Source: Thermoflexus hugenholtzii JAD2 (GTDB lineage Bacteria; Chloroflexota; UBA11872; UBA12225). Taken from it: DNA of 59,775 nucleotides. The stretch covers positions 1 through 59,775 of the forward strand of contig CAMBEO010000008.1 of NCBI GenBank assembly GCA_945865725.1. The letters are read 5' to 3'. A program made the position numbers and the translations under genes. A model generated the notes under the pieces. That model made no database searches, had not been told where the DNA came from, and saw only the letters and a program-made list of their open reading frames with translations. Shown here in pieces: positions 42,320 to 50,346 of the stretch. How positions within the stretch are numbered: the first letter of the stretch is position 1; every line of letters starts with the position of its first letter.

Positions 42320-42823
42320 TCACCGGTAGTTATCGAACTGGACCGGGTTCACCCACGCCTTGTCCTTCTCCGCGTCCCGCACGGCCGAGATCGCCGCCTG
42401 GAGTTCGTCCTTCGCCTTGCCGGTGACCCGCACGGCATCCCCCTGGATCTGTGCCTTCAGCTTGGGGCAGCGATCACGAACGACCTTCACGATCTCCCGC
42501 GCGAGGTCCTGGGGCAACCCCTGGCGCAGTTTGACCGACTGGCGAACCGTCCCCTTGGTCGCCTCTTCGACCTCCTGGAAGTCGAAGACCTTTGCGGATA
42601 CCCCTCGCTTCACCGCGCGACCGACGAGGATGTCGCGAACCGACTCGAGCGTCATCTCGCTCGCACTCGCGAGCTTGATCAAGGTCGGTTCCAGCTCGAT
42701 CGTCGATCCGCTGTCCTTGAGGTCGAAGCGCGTCGCAATCTCGCGCCGCGCCTGGTCGATGGCGTTGGCCATCTCCTGCTTGTCAAACGTCGACACGACG
42801 TCGAAGGAAAATTCCGATGCCAT
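42320..42823 (-). CDS. yajQ: YajQ-family nucleotide-binding protein
   Basis: The 167-residue YajQ/DUF520 protein starts at the strictly conserved SEFSFDVVSTFDKQEMANAIDQA and has FDLKDSGSTIELEPT and VKLRQGLPQDLAREIVKVVRD in the usual positions. Family members bind c-di-GMP or nucleic acid in some species. The start is the ATG immediately before ASEFSF; no strong Shine-Dalgarno is visible. It diverges from the methyltransferase gene with 58 bp between starts, so the promoters overlap. Confidence 0.95.
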   Translation of the reverse strand: MASEFSFDVVSTFDKQEMANAIDQARREIATRFDLKDSGSTIELEPTLIKLASASEMTLESVRDILVGRAVKRGVSAKVFDFQEVEEATKGTVRQSVKLRQGLPQDLAREIVKVVRDRCPKLKAQIQGDAVRVTGKAKDELQAAISAVRDAEKDKAWVNPVQFDNYR

Positions 42824-42881
42824 GCCGACATTGTCGCGCACCGGCAAGCGAAACCGCACGCCCCGCGTACCATCCTCCTCC

Positions 42882-43649
42882 GTGGGCACCCTTCCGGCAG
42901 AGTGGGACGCGATCACCTACGACCTCGTCGCCGCACCGATGACGCGGATGGGATCCGTCGTCCTCGACCGGCTCCCGCTGCGCGGGGACGAGGTCGTCCT
43001 GGACGCCGGATGCGGCAGCGGTCAAGTCACCGCTCGCTTGGCGGCACGCCTGCCCCGCGGGCGCGTCGTCGCCCTTGACGGCTCGGCGGCGATGCTTGAC
43101 CTCGCCCGGAAAGCCCTCGCGTCCCACGACGGCCGGGTGGAGTTCGTCCAGGCCGACCTCTCCGCGCCGCTGCCGCCATTGCCGCCCCTTGACGCCGTGC
43201 TCTCGACGGCGACCTTCCACTGGGTCACCGGCCACGAATCCCTGTTCAGGCACCTGGCGGGCGCGATGCGACCGGGAGCGCGGCTCGTCGCCCAGTGGGG
43301 CGGTGCGGGAAACGTCTCGCACGTCACCAATGCGCTTGCTGACGTCGCTCCGGACTTCCCGGGTCTGGACGGTTGGCCCGGCCCGTGGTGGTTCCCGACC
43401 GCCGACGAGGTCGCCGCGCGCCTGGCCGATGCCGACTTTGACATCGACGCGTGCTGGCTCCACGAGGAGCCGGTCTGCCAGTCGAGCCGCGCGGCCTTGG
43501 AGGCCTACCTCGCCACCCCCGTCCTCGTCGCGCACCTCGCCCGCCTGGACCCGCCCGACCGGCCTCGCCTCGTGTCCGCGATCGCCGACCGCATCCCGGA
43601 AGGGGTCATCGACTACGTTCGCGTGAATGTCGTCGCAACCAGACGGTAG
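42882..43649 (+). CDS. Class I SAM-dependent methyltransferase (trans-aconitate methyltransferase-like)
   Basis: A methyltransferase of 255 residues with motif I EVVLDAGCGSGQVTARLA, motif II VVALDGSAAMLDLARK, the acidic VEFVQADLSAPLP motif and LDAVLSTATFHWVTGHESLFRHL, which is characteristic of the trans-aconitate/ubiquinone-like branch. The acceptor is unknown. The GTG start (VGTLPAEWDA) is the first that fits the family, with no clear ribosome binding site. It is followed by a perfect 8-bp hairpin at 43682-43700. Confidence 0.85.
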   Translation: MGTLPAEWDAITYDLVAAPMTRMGSVVLDRLPLRGDEVVLDAGCGSGQVTARLAARLPRGRVVALDGSAAMLDLARKALASHDGRVEFVQADLSAPLPPLPPLDAVLSTATFHWVTGHESLFRHLAGAMRPGARLVAQWGGAGNVSHVTNALADVAPDFPGLDGWPGPWWFPTADEVAARLADADFDIDACWLHEEPVCQSSRAALEAYLATPVLVAHLARLDPPDRPRLVSAIADRIPEGVIDYVRVNVVATRR

Positions 43650-43681
43650 CGGCAAGACGCGTCTCCGGCAGGAGCCGACCG

Positions 43682-43700
43682 CCTTCGGGTTGCCCGAAGG
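43682..43700 (+). terminator. Short perfect hairpin 3' of the methyltransferase gene
   Basis: CCTTCGGG-TTG-CCCGAAGG forms an 8-bp stem 33 nt after the stop. There is no U tract, so it may be a Rho-assisted terminator or simply a structured leader of the VOC gene that starts 48 nt later. Confidence 0.35.
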
Positions 43701-43747
43701 AACCCACGGGTACCATCGGTCGGCCCTGAACGGCCGAGGAGAAGACC

Positions 43748-44482
43748 GTGAGCGAGTTCCTGCACGTTAGTCTGCGCAGCCGCGACCGCGATCGCACCGT
43801 CGACTGGTACGTCTCAAATCTAGGTTTCGTCGAGGAGCGCCGGGGAACGACGGGCATCGGGACCCAGACGGCGATCCTGCGCCTGGTTGGCCTCAACACC
43901 TACATCGAGGTATCGGACCGGGTCAAGCTCGGGCGGGACTTTCCGATCCCGGAGGACCTGATCCACCTCGCGTTCACCGTCACCGACATGCCGTCGGCCC
44001 ACGATCGCCTCGTCGCGAACGGCGTGAAGTGGACGGATGGCGCGCCGACGGACCGGTTCGCGTTCATCGAGGACTGCGACGGGTACGAGATCGAACTGGT
44101 GACCGCCCCGGTCGGCGGCGAGTTCGACCACTTCCGCCTCCGGGTCGGCGACCTAGACCGGAGCGTCGAGTTCTACGAGCGGTTCCTCGGCTTCCGCACG
44201 GTGCAGCGGACGGAATCGCCGCGGGGCAGCAAGATCGCCAAGCTCGAACTCCCCGGCAATCGCGTGTTGCTCGAACTCTCGTTCCTGCCGTTCCTCGACC
44301 CGCACTTCACCGTGCCCGAGGATCTGATGCACCTCGCCTTCCCGGTGGAGGACATGCCGACGCTCTACCGTGACTGGGAGGCAAACGGCGTCGCCATCAC
44401 TGAGGGCAGACCGGACGGCCACATGATCTTCGCCGCCGACCCGGACGGGTACGAGTTGGAGATGATCCAGCGCCGGCGGTAG
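43748..44482 (+). CDS. Two-domain VOC-family protein (glyoxalase or extradiol-dioxygenase-like)
   Basis: The 244-residue protein carries two tandem VOC modules. The first is residues about 4-115 (LHVSLRSRDRDRTVDWYVSNLGF ... HLAFTVTDM ... DGYEIELV) and the second about 125-244 (FDHFRLRVGDLDRSVEFYERFLGF ... HLAFPVEDM ... DGYELEMI). Each keeps candidate metal ligands (His near the first strand, Glu in YEIEL/YELEM). The substrate is unknown. The start is GTG with GAGGAGA upstream. The two halves are clearly homologous, so the gene arose by internal duplication. Confidence 0.88.
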   Translation: MSEFLHVSLRSRDRDRTVDWYVSNLGFVEERRGTTGIGTQTAILRLVGLNTYIEVSDRVKLGRDFPIPEDLIHLAFTVTDMPSAHDRLVANGVKWTDGAPTDRFAFIEDCDGYEIELVTAPVGGEFDHFRLRVGDLDRSVEFYERFLGFRTVQRTESPRGSKIAKLELPGNRVLLELSFLPFLDPHFTVPEDLMHLAFPVEDMPTLYRDWEANGVAITEGRPDGHMIFAADPDGYELEMIQRRR

Positions 44483-44625
44483 GGCGACCGCGCGGGTGTC
44501 CTGCTTCCCTCTCCCGCCGCAGCGCTGGGGGGTGCTTGGTGCGGCGGATGGAGGGGTGGGTGGTGCTTCCCTCTCCCGCCGCAGCGCGGGGCGCTTGCGG
44601 CAGATGGAGGGGGTCCCCCCGGACA
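44483..44625. repeat. Repeat island 3' of the two-domain VOC gene
   Basis: Two forward core units with the CGCAGCGCTGGGGGGTGCTTG and CGCAGCGCGGGGCGCTTGCGG variants lie between the convergent VOC gene and the hypothetical gene that follows. Confidence 0.85.
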
Positions 44626-44639
44626 CCCGCGCGATCGCG

Positions 44640-45002
44640 TCAGGCGGCGAGACCGGCCCGGCGCGTCGCGGACGCAATCCCGCGTTCGACGTGCCCGAGG
44701 ATTTCGCGGACATGGGCGAGCTGGATCGCGACCGTTTCGCGATCCTCGCCAAGGGCGCCGAGTGACGCCTCTTCCGCGAGTTCCTCTTGCCGGAGGCGCA
44801 ATTGGCGCACTTCGACGGGGTGCAGCAGGAACGGCGCCACCACGCCGGAGGCACTGGCATCGCGCCAGGCGGTGGAAACGGTCTCGAGCATCATCGCCCC
44901 TCCCGATGCGGCGACCGCCACGATGCGGTCGCCGACACTAGCAACACGTCCGACCACGTTGTCGGAACCGCTACGGATCCAGAGTACCACCGTCAGCGTC
45001 AC
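44640..45002 (-). CDS. Hypothetical protein downstream of a GNAT acetyltransferase
   Basis: The frame of about 120 residues (start uncertain; GTG codons at 45002 and 44990) has an N-terminal beta-rich stretch (TVVLWIRSGSDNVVGRVASVGDRIVAVAAS). It continues into an amphipathic helical half (EVRQLRLRQEELAEEASLGALGEDRETVAIQLAHVREIL). No family was recognised. It overlaps the end of the acetyltransferase by about 20-30 nt, so coupling is possible. Coding bias supports it moderately. Confidence 0.5.
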   Translation of the reverse strand: MTLTVVLWIRSGSDNVVGRVASVGDRIVAVAASGGAMMLETVSTAWRDASASGVVAPFLLHPVEVRQLRLRQEELAEEASLGALGEDRETVAIQLAHVREILGHVERGIASATRRAGLAA

Positions 45003-45906
45003 CGACGGGTCTCACCATGTCAAACGTCTCGCCCCTGACGACGGCCCCGATGGCGGCGAGGAAACCGTGTACCGGTGCCGGTTCATGCACCCGCGCAAGG
45101 AGCGTGGGGATTCGCGCCCGAGCCAGGAGCGCCCCGAGCAGAGCGCGCCCGGTCCCACGACGGCGCGCGTCCTCATGGACCCCGACGAACCGGACCCGAA
45201 CGCCTTCCCCGCCGGCCAGGCGCGCTCCCCACGCGACACCGACTGCCGCCGTCGGGTCGTCCGCCTCCCATGCCCCGGCGCCGACGTGGTCCGCGTGCAT
45301 CGACGCCCCGGCAAGGACTGACGGCGTCAAGCCATCGAGGTCGTCGTGCGGCTCCGTCGCCCGTTCGACGGCGAGGTGGATCAGGAGCCCGGCCAGCGCG
45401 GGCAGCTCGTCGTGGCGGAGGGGCCGGATCACGACGCCCGCGGGAGGCGGCGCGGTCACGAGCGACGCCCCGGCAGGCGCATCGACCCGAACCTCCATCG
45501 TGCGCCGTTCCGGTTCGAAGCCTGCCGCACGCAGGAACCCCACGGCGCGCTCGTCCCCGGCATCCACCGTCACCTCGACGCGCCGTGCCCCAAGGCGAGC
45601 CGCACTCGCGATCACCCGGTCGAGAAGGTGGCGCCCTATCCCGTTCCGCCGCTGGTCGGGCGTAACGCCGATCCAGGAGACCTGCACGGCGGCCGGTGAC
45701 CCGTCTGACGTGCGCCGACGCACACCAGCCACGACCGCCGCGCACGGCGATTCCGGCGCCTCCGACGGCACGACCCATCCGAACCACGGCCGGTAGGTGG
45801 TCTCCACGTGCCGCGCCAGTCGCGCGCCATATTCGCGTTCCTGGCCGAGGAGAACCGCGACCCCTTCCCAGTCGCCTGGCAGCAAGTCTCTCGCTACCGA
45901 TGTCAT
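44971..45906 (-). CDS. Tandem GNAT-family N-acetyltransferase
   Basis: This 311-residue protein has two GNAT folds. The N-terminal one (about 5-150) has the acetyl-CoA loop in VTPDQRRNGIGRHLLDRVIASA followed by FLRAAGFEPE. The C-terminal one (about 160-300) has VGVHEDARRRGTGRALLGALL and VHGFLAAIGAVVRGE. Both retain the R/Q-x-x-G-x-G/A pattern, so both may be active. The substrate is unknown. It diverges from the mannonate dehydratase gene across about 130 bp. Confidence 0.85.
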   Translation of the reverse strand: MTSVARDLLPGDWEGVAVLLGQEREYGARLARHVETTYRPWFGWVVPSEAPESPCAAVVAGVRRRTSDGSPAAVQVSWIGVTPDQRRNGIGRHLLDRVIASAARLGARRVEVTVDAGDERAVGFLRAAGFEPERRTMEVRVDAPAGASLVTAPPPAGVVIRPLRHDELPALAGLLIHLAVERATEPHDDLDGLTPSVLAGASMHADHVGAGAWEADDPTAAVGVAWGARLAGGEGVRVRFVGVHEDARRRGTGRALLGALLARARIPTLLARVHEPAPVHGFLAAIGAVVRGETFDMVRPVGDADGGTLDP

Positions 45907-45986
45907 CGAGTCTTCACCTCAGTCGCTCCCGGTCGCGCGCGGCCGTTCCGCCACGCGACGCGCCCCCTACGAGCGGGGGGCCTGAC

Positions 45987-45992
45987 TACAAT
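45987..45992 (+). promoter_or_regulatory. Candidate -10 box for the mannonate dehydratase gene
   Basis: TACAAT preceded by CTGAC lies about 45 nt before the start codon and would give a leader of roughly 38 nt. No good -35 was found. Confidence 0.3.
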
Positions 45993-46037
45993 CGTGCCCG
46001 CAGTGGCCCCTTCAGGGGCAAGCGCGAGGAGTGGGGC

Positions 46038-47042
46038 ATGTATCTCGGAAACCAGATGGGAAACCTTAGCGAGGAGCGGCTCCAGTGGGCGGCGCAACTG
46101 GGCGTCGCCCACATCGCGTGCGAGGATCGCCGCACCGATGCGATCGAGAACGAGGACGGGACGTGGAGCGTCGAAGGCCTGCGCCGCCTGCAGGAGCGTT
46201 GTTCGGCCTGGGGCATCAAGGTTGACGTCATCGCGCTCAACCTCCCCAGCCAGTACATGACCCGGCAACGGTTCCCGGGAATCATGCGGGGCCTGCCGTC
46301 GCGCGACGCAGAAATCGAAGTGATCAACCAGAACATCCGCGCCGCCGGCGAGGCCGGTATCGACTGCCTCAAGTACAACCTCAACTTGCTCGGGGTCCCG
46401 CGCACGGGTCGGACGAAGGGGCGCGGGGGCGCCATGTACTCCCACTTCGACATTGCCAAGTGGGAGGACCACTCCCTGACGGAAGCCGGTCCGGTCTCGC
46501 CCGAGGCGATGTGGGCGAACATCGAGTACTTCCTGGAGCGGGTCGTGCCCGTCGCCGAGGAGGCTCGCGTCCGCCTTGCCTGCCACCCGCATGACCCGGC
46601 CGTCCCGCACGTCGGCGGCCTCCGGGGCGTCCATTGCGTCCTCGGGAGCATCGACGGCATGAAGCGCTTCGTCGAGACTTGCCCTAGCCCCTACCACGGC
46701 CTGAACTTCTGCCAGGGGACCGTCTCCGAGATGTGCGTCGACCCGGCGACCGAGGTCCTCGAGGCGATCCGCCACTTCGGGGCCCAAGGCAAGATCTTCA
46801 TGGTCCACTTCCGCAACATCCGGGGCGGGTTCCTGAACTTCGACGAGGTCTATCCCGACGAGGGCGACGTCGACATGTTCGCGGCGGTCAACGCCTACCT
46901 CGACTCGGGCGCGAACGCGATGCTTTGCCCGGATCACGTGCCGCATAGCACGGTGGACCCGACCGGCGAGAAGCAGTTCAGCTACTGCCTCGGTCACACC
47001 CGGGCGCTCCTCCAAGTGGCGCAGTCCCTCCGGGGGCGGTAG
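46038..47042 (+). CDS. uxuA: Mannonate dehydratase (UxuA-like)
   Basis: The 334-residue TIM-barrel enzyme is predicted to dehydrate D-mannonate to 2-keto-3-deoxygluconate in hexuronate breakdown. Metal and active-site stretches visible are KYNLNLLGV, RLACHPHDPAVP, LNFCQGTVSEM, IFMVHFRNIRGGF and MLCPDHVPHSTVDP. It is shorter than the E. coli enzyme (394 aa) but matches compact forms from other phyla. The ATG start has AGGAG 7 nt upstream. No uxaC/uxuB neighbours are present, so it may act on a related sugar acid. Confidence 0.85.
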   Translation: MYLGNQMGNLSEERLQWAAQLGVAHIACEDRRTDAIENEDGTWSVEGLRRLQERCSAWGIKVDVIALNLPSQYMTRQRFPGIMRGLPSRDAEIEVINQNIRAAGEAGIDCLKYNLNLLGVPRTGRTKGRGGAMYSHFDIAKWEDHSLTEAGPVSPEAMWANIEYFLERVVPVAEEARVRLACHPHDPAVPHVGGLRGVHCVLGSIDGMKRFVETCPSPYHGLNFCQGTVSEMCVDPATEVLEAIRHFGAQGKIFMVHFRNIRGGFLNFDEVYPDEGDVDMFAAVNAYLDSGANAMLCPDHVPHSTVDPTGEKQFSYCLGHTRALLQVAQSLRGR

Positions 47043-47200
47043 GGCAGGGGGCGTCGTCCTTCCCTCTCCCGCCGCAGCGGGCGAGGGATTGAGGGTGGGT
47101 GGTGCTTCCCTCTCCCGCCGCAGCGGGGGAGGGATTGAGGGTGGGGGCCTTTTTCTTCCCTCTCCCGCCGCACCGGTGCGCTGTGGCGATGATTGAGGTC
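47043..47200. repeat. Repeat island between the mannonate dehydratase and ABC exporter genes
   Basis: Two full forward core units and one truncated one (ending TCCCGCCGCACCGG) lie in the gap and end about 50 nt before the exporter gene. Confidence 0.85.
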
Positions 47201-47232
47201 AGCAAGTCAATGGCGCGGTTGGAGGGTGGCTG

Positions 47233-49230
47233 ATGATCCGGATGGGCATGGGGCGAGGCGGGCGCGGGGAGCAGCGGCCGGGCGTGAGCAAGGAGCTGCC
47301 ACCGGTCTCCGCCCGGCGCCTCTACGCCATCCTGTGGCCCTACCGGGCGCGCCTTGCCCTCTCCGGCCTGCTCCTGCTCTACACCGCGGCCGTCGGCCTC
47401 GTCTTCCCCCTCGGGGTCAAGGTCCTGATCGACTCCGCCCTGTCCGATGCCGATCCCGCGCAACTCGATTGGGTCGCCGGCGCCCTCATCGTGATGTTCC
47501 TGACGGAGTCGATCGCGAGTTTTGTCCAGGGCTACCTCGTCGGCGGCACGGGCGAGCGCCTCGGCAACGACCTTGCCATGCGCGTCGCCGACCACCTCCT
47601 TCGCCTCCCGATGCGCTACTACGACCGCCAGCGCACCGGCGACCTCCTCGCGATCGTCGGGTCCGACGTCACCCTCGTCCGGTCAGGCACCCTCGGGACG
47701 GCGCTGCCCCTCGTCTCGCAGGTCGTCCGCCTCGCCGGCAGCATCGCGATCGCGATCTCCCTCAACTGGCGCCTCGCGATGTTTGTCGTCGTCATCACCC
47801 CGCTCGTCATGGCCATCGCCATCACCGCGGGTCGGCGCGTGCGCACGCTGTCGCGCATGGCGCAACAGGGCGTCGGCGAGGCCACCGCCGTCCTGAGCGA
47901 GGTGCTCACGAACGTTCGCGTCGTCAAGGCGTTCGGGCGCGAGCCCCACGAGCGCGTCCGCTACCTGGATCGCATGGCCGAGGTCCTCCGCCTCGGCTTG
48001 CACCGGACCCTCATCGACTCGTCGGTCGGCCCCTCGATCACGTTCCTGAGTTTCAGCGCGATCACCGCCGTGCTCTGGGTCGGTGGACAGGAGGTCATCG
48101 CCGGGCGATTGAGCGCCGGAGACCTTGTCGCGTTCCTCATGTACCTCATGGGAGTGGCCGCGCCCATCGGCGCGCTGACCCGCCTGTACACGCAACTCCA
48201 GCAGGCCCTCGGGGCCGCCCAGCGCATCTTCGCCCTGACCGACGAACCCGTGGAGATCCAGGACCGGACTGACGCGCGCGCGCTCCCAGCAGGTAAGGGT
48301 CGCGTCCAGTTCGAGAGCGTCCACTTCGCGTACGCGCCGGATCGCGAAGTCCTCCACGGCCTTGACTTGCTCGTGGAACCGGGCCAGACGTGCGCCGTGG
48401 TCGGACCGTCGGGCGCCGGCAAGACGACGACGATCGGCCTCCTCCTGCGCCTGTACGAGGTCACCGCCGGGGCCGTCATCGTTGACGGGTGCGACGTCCG
48501 CGACGCGACGCAGGCGTCACTGCGCGAGGCGATGGCCCTCGTGCCGCAGGAGCCCGTGCTCTTCGCGACGACCGTTGGTGACAACATCCGGTACGGGCGC
48601 CTTGACGCGACCGACGACGAGGTTGAGGAGGCCGCGCGCGTCGCTAACGCGCACGAGTTCGTCAGCCGCCTGCCGTCGGGCTACGCGACGGAGGTGGGGG
48701 AGCGGGGCGTGCAACTCTCCGCGGGGCAGCGCCAGCGGATCGCCATCGCCCGCGCCATCCTGCGCAACCCAAGGATCCTCCTCCTCGACGAGGCGACGGC
48801 CTCCCTGGACAACGAGTCGGAGTTCCTGGTCCAGGAGGCCCTTGACCGCCTCATGCGGGACCGCACCACGATCGTCGTGGCGCACCGCCTCACCACCATC
48901 GAGAATGCCGACAAGATCGTCGTCCTCGATGAGGGCCGGTGCGTCGAGTCGGGCACGCACGCCGAACTGCTCTTGCACGCCGGGCTATACGCGCGTCTAT
49001 GGACGCGCAGCTTCGAGGATGAGAGGGATTTCGTCTCCACGCGCGGAGCGCCTGCGGAGTTCCCTGACGGCCGCCCGACCCGAACCGCTCGCCGGGCCGT
49101 CCTGGCGGGTGACGCGATCGCGCGGGTGCCCGGAAGGACCCCCACCCTCAATCCCTCCCCCGCTGCGGCGGGAGAGGGAAGCCCCACCCCCTCCCCTCGG
49201 GAGAGCGGTGGGGGGCGCGTACGCGGATAA
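47233..49230 (+). CDS. ABC exporter half-transporter (fused membrane and ATPase domains)
   Basis: The 665-residue MsbA/BmrA-type exporter has a six-helix transmembrane domain (about 30-310) followed by a nucleotide-binding domain with Walker A VGPSGAGKTTTIGLLL, Q-loop LVPQEPVLF, signature VQLSAGQRQRIAIA, Walker B ILLLDEATASLD and H-loop VVAHRL. It likely homodimerises to export lipid or drug-like molecules. The final 30 residues or so ([18 protein letters not shown]...) are translated from the dispersed repeat; the native end is probably near residue 630. An earlier start at MGMGRGG or later is possible. Confidence 0.92.
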   Translation: MIRMGMGRGGRGEQRPGVSKELPPVSARRLYAILWPYRARLALSGLLLLYTAAVGLVFPLGVKVLIDSALSDADPAQLDWVAGALIVMFLTESIASFVQGYLVGGTGERLGNDLAMRVADHLLRLPMRYYDRQRTGDLLAIVGSDVTLVRSGTLGTALPLVSQVVRLAGSIAIAISLNWRLAMFVVVITPLVMAIAITAGRRVRTLSRMAQQGVGEATAVLSEVLTNVRVVKAFGREPHERVRYLDRMAEVLRLGLHRTLIDSSVGPSITFLSFSAITAVLWVGGQEVIAGRLSAGDLVAFLMYLMGVAAPIGALTRLYTQLQQALGAAQRIFALTDEPVEIQDRTDARALPAGKGRVQFESVHFAYAPDREVLHGLDLLVEPGQTCAVVGPSGAGKTTTIGLLLRLYEVTAGAVIVDGCDVRDATQASLREAMALVPQEPVLFATTVGDNIRYGRLDATDDEVEEAARVANAHEFVSRLPSGYATEVGERGVQLSAGQRQRIAIARAILRNPRILLLDEATASLDNESEFLVQEALDRLMRDRTTIVVAHRLTTIENADKIVVLDEGRCVESGTHAELLLHAGLYARLWTRSFEDERDFVSTRGAPAEFPDGRPTRTARRAVLAGDAIARVPGRTPTLNPSPAAAGEGSPTPSPRESGGGRVRG

Positions 49231-49232
49231 CG
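49137..49232. repeat. Dispersed repeat forming the 3' end of the ABC exporter gene (reverse orientation)
   Basis: One reverse-orientation core unit (TCCCTCCCCCGCTGCGGCGG) plus the module GCGTACGCGGATAACG (49216-49231) provide the last codons and the stop codon of the exporter. Confidence 0.85.
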
Positions 49233-49258
49233 AGGTCGTCACGCCCGCGGCGGAACGG

Positions 49259-50224
49259 TCAGGCGCCGCCCGGTAGCGCCACCCAGTCCTCGACGAGGCC
49301 GTCCGCCCGCAGGTCGGCCCAGAGCGCGCCGGGAATGTCGAACCGCATCATCTCGGCGTTCTCGTCGAGTTCCTCGATCGAGCGGACGCCGGTCAGGACG
49401 GAATTGACCGCCGGATGGGCGAGCGGGAACTGCAGCGCCGCCGCCTTGAGCGGCACGTCGTGGCGCGCGCAGGCCTCTTCGAGCCGACGCGCTCGCTCAA
49501 GCCACGGCGACGGCACCGGCGCGTAGTTGAAGGTCGCGCGCTCGGTCGGCCCGGCAAGGACGCCGCTGTTGTAGACCCCGCCGATGATGATCCCGATCCC
49601 CTTGCGGGCGCACGTCTCGACCAGCGACCTGGAGGTGCCGTGGTCAAGGAGGGTGTAGCGCCCGGCAAGCAGGAAGCAGTCCAGGTGCACCTCGTCCGCA
49701 AAGCGTTCAAGCATCGCCGCCTGGTTCATCCCCGCACCGATCGCCTTCACGACCCCCGTTGACCGCAGCACGTCGAGCGCGGTGTAGGCCGTGTCGCTTG
49801 CCTGGCTCCAGTGGTCGTCCGGGTCATGCAGGTGCAACAGGTCGACGCCACTCATGCGCAAGCGCCCAAGGCTCTCGTCAAGTGACCGCATCACGCCGTC
49901 GTAGGAGAAGTCGAACGTCGGCGCAATCGCGCCAGTCGCATCTGGCCGGAGCAGTCGCCCGACTTTCGTGGAGATCACGTAATCGTCGGGCTTCCACCGG
50001 GAGAGCGCGTGCCCCAGGCGGCGTTCGGACTCGCCCCGGCCATAGAGCGGCGCGGTGTCGAACAGGCGGATGCCATGTTCCCACGCCCGCGCGACGATCG
50101 CGTCAACGGTCGCCGGATGGTCGGGGCGCGTCGGGCCGGCGAGCGGTCCTCCCCCGAGCGACAACCTGGATACCTCGGAAAGCGACTGGCCAAGACGCAC
50201 GCGTGCCGACGGATCGAACCCCAT
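49259..50224 (-). CDS. Aldo/keto reductase
   Basis: The 321-residue NAD(P)-dependent TIM-barrel oxidoreductase has the complete AKR tetrad: Asp in RLFDTAPLYG, Tyr in LYGRGESERRLG, Lys in ISTKVGR and His in LLHLHDPDD. The PLYGRGESERRLG form and overall pattern resemble D-threo-aldose (L-fucose) 1-dehydrogenase and pyridoxal dehydrogenase relatives, so a sugar lactone-forming role is plausible in this sugar-acid-rich neighbourhood. GAGGAGG lies 7 nt before the ATG. It diverges from the amidase gene. Confidence 0.9.
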   Translation of the reverse strand: MGFDPSARVRLGQSLSEVSRLSLGGGPLAGPTRPDHPATVDAIVARAWEHGIRLFDTAPLYGRGESERRLGHALSRWKPDDYVISTKVGRLLRPDATGAIAPTFDFSYDGVMRSLDESLGRLRMSGVDLLHLHDPDDHWSQASDTAYTALDVLRSTGVVKAIGAGMNQAAMLERFADEVHLDCFLLAGRYTLLDHGTSRSLVETCARKGIGIIIGGVYNSGVLAGPTERATFNYAPVPSPWLERARRLEEACARHDVPLKAAALQFPLAHPAVNSVLTGVRSIEELDENAEMMRFDIPGALWADLRADGLVEDWVALPGGA

Positions 50225-50346
50225 GACGTGCCTCCTCGCAGGGCGCGGGGCAGTCTAGCAGCCTTCTCCAGCACCCCGGATGCCGACTGGCCCGCGCGAG
50301 GGGCACAATCACGGGTACCACCGCATCGCTCGGAGGCGTGACCAGA

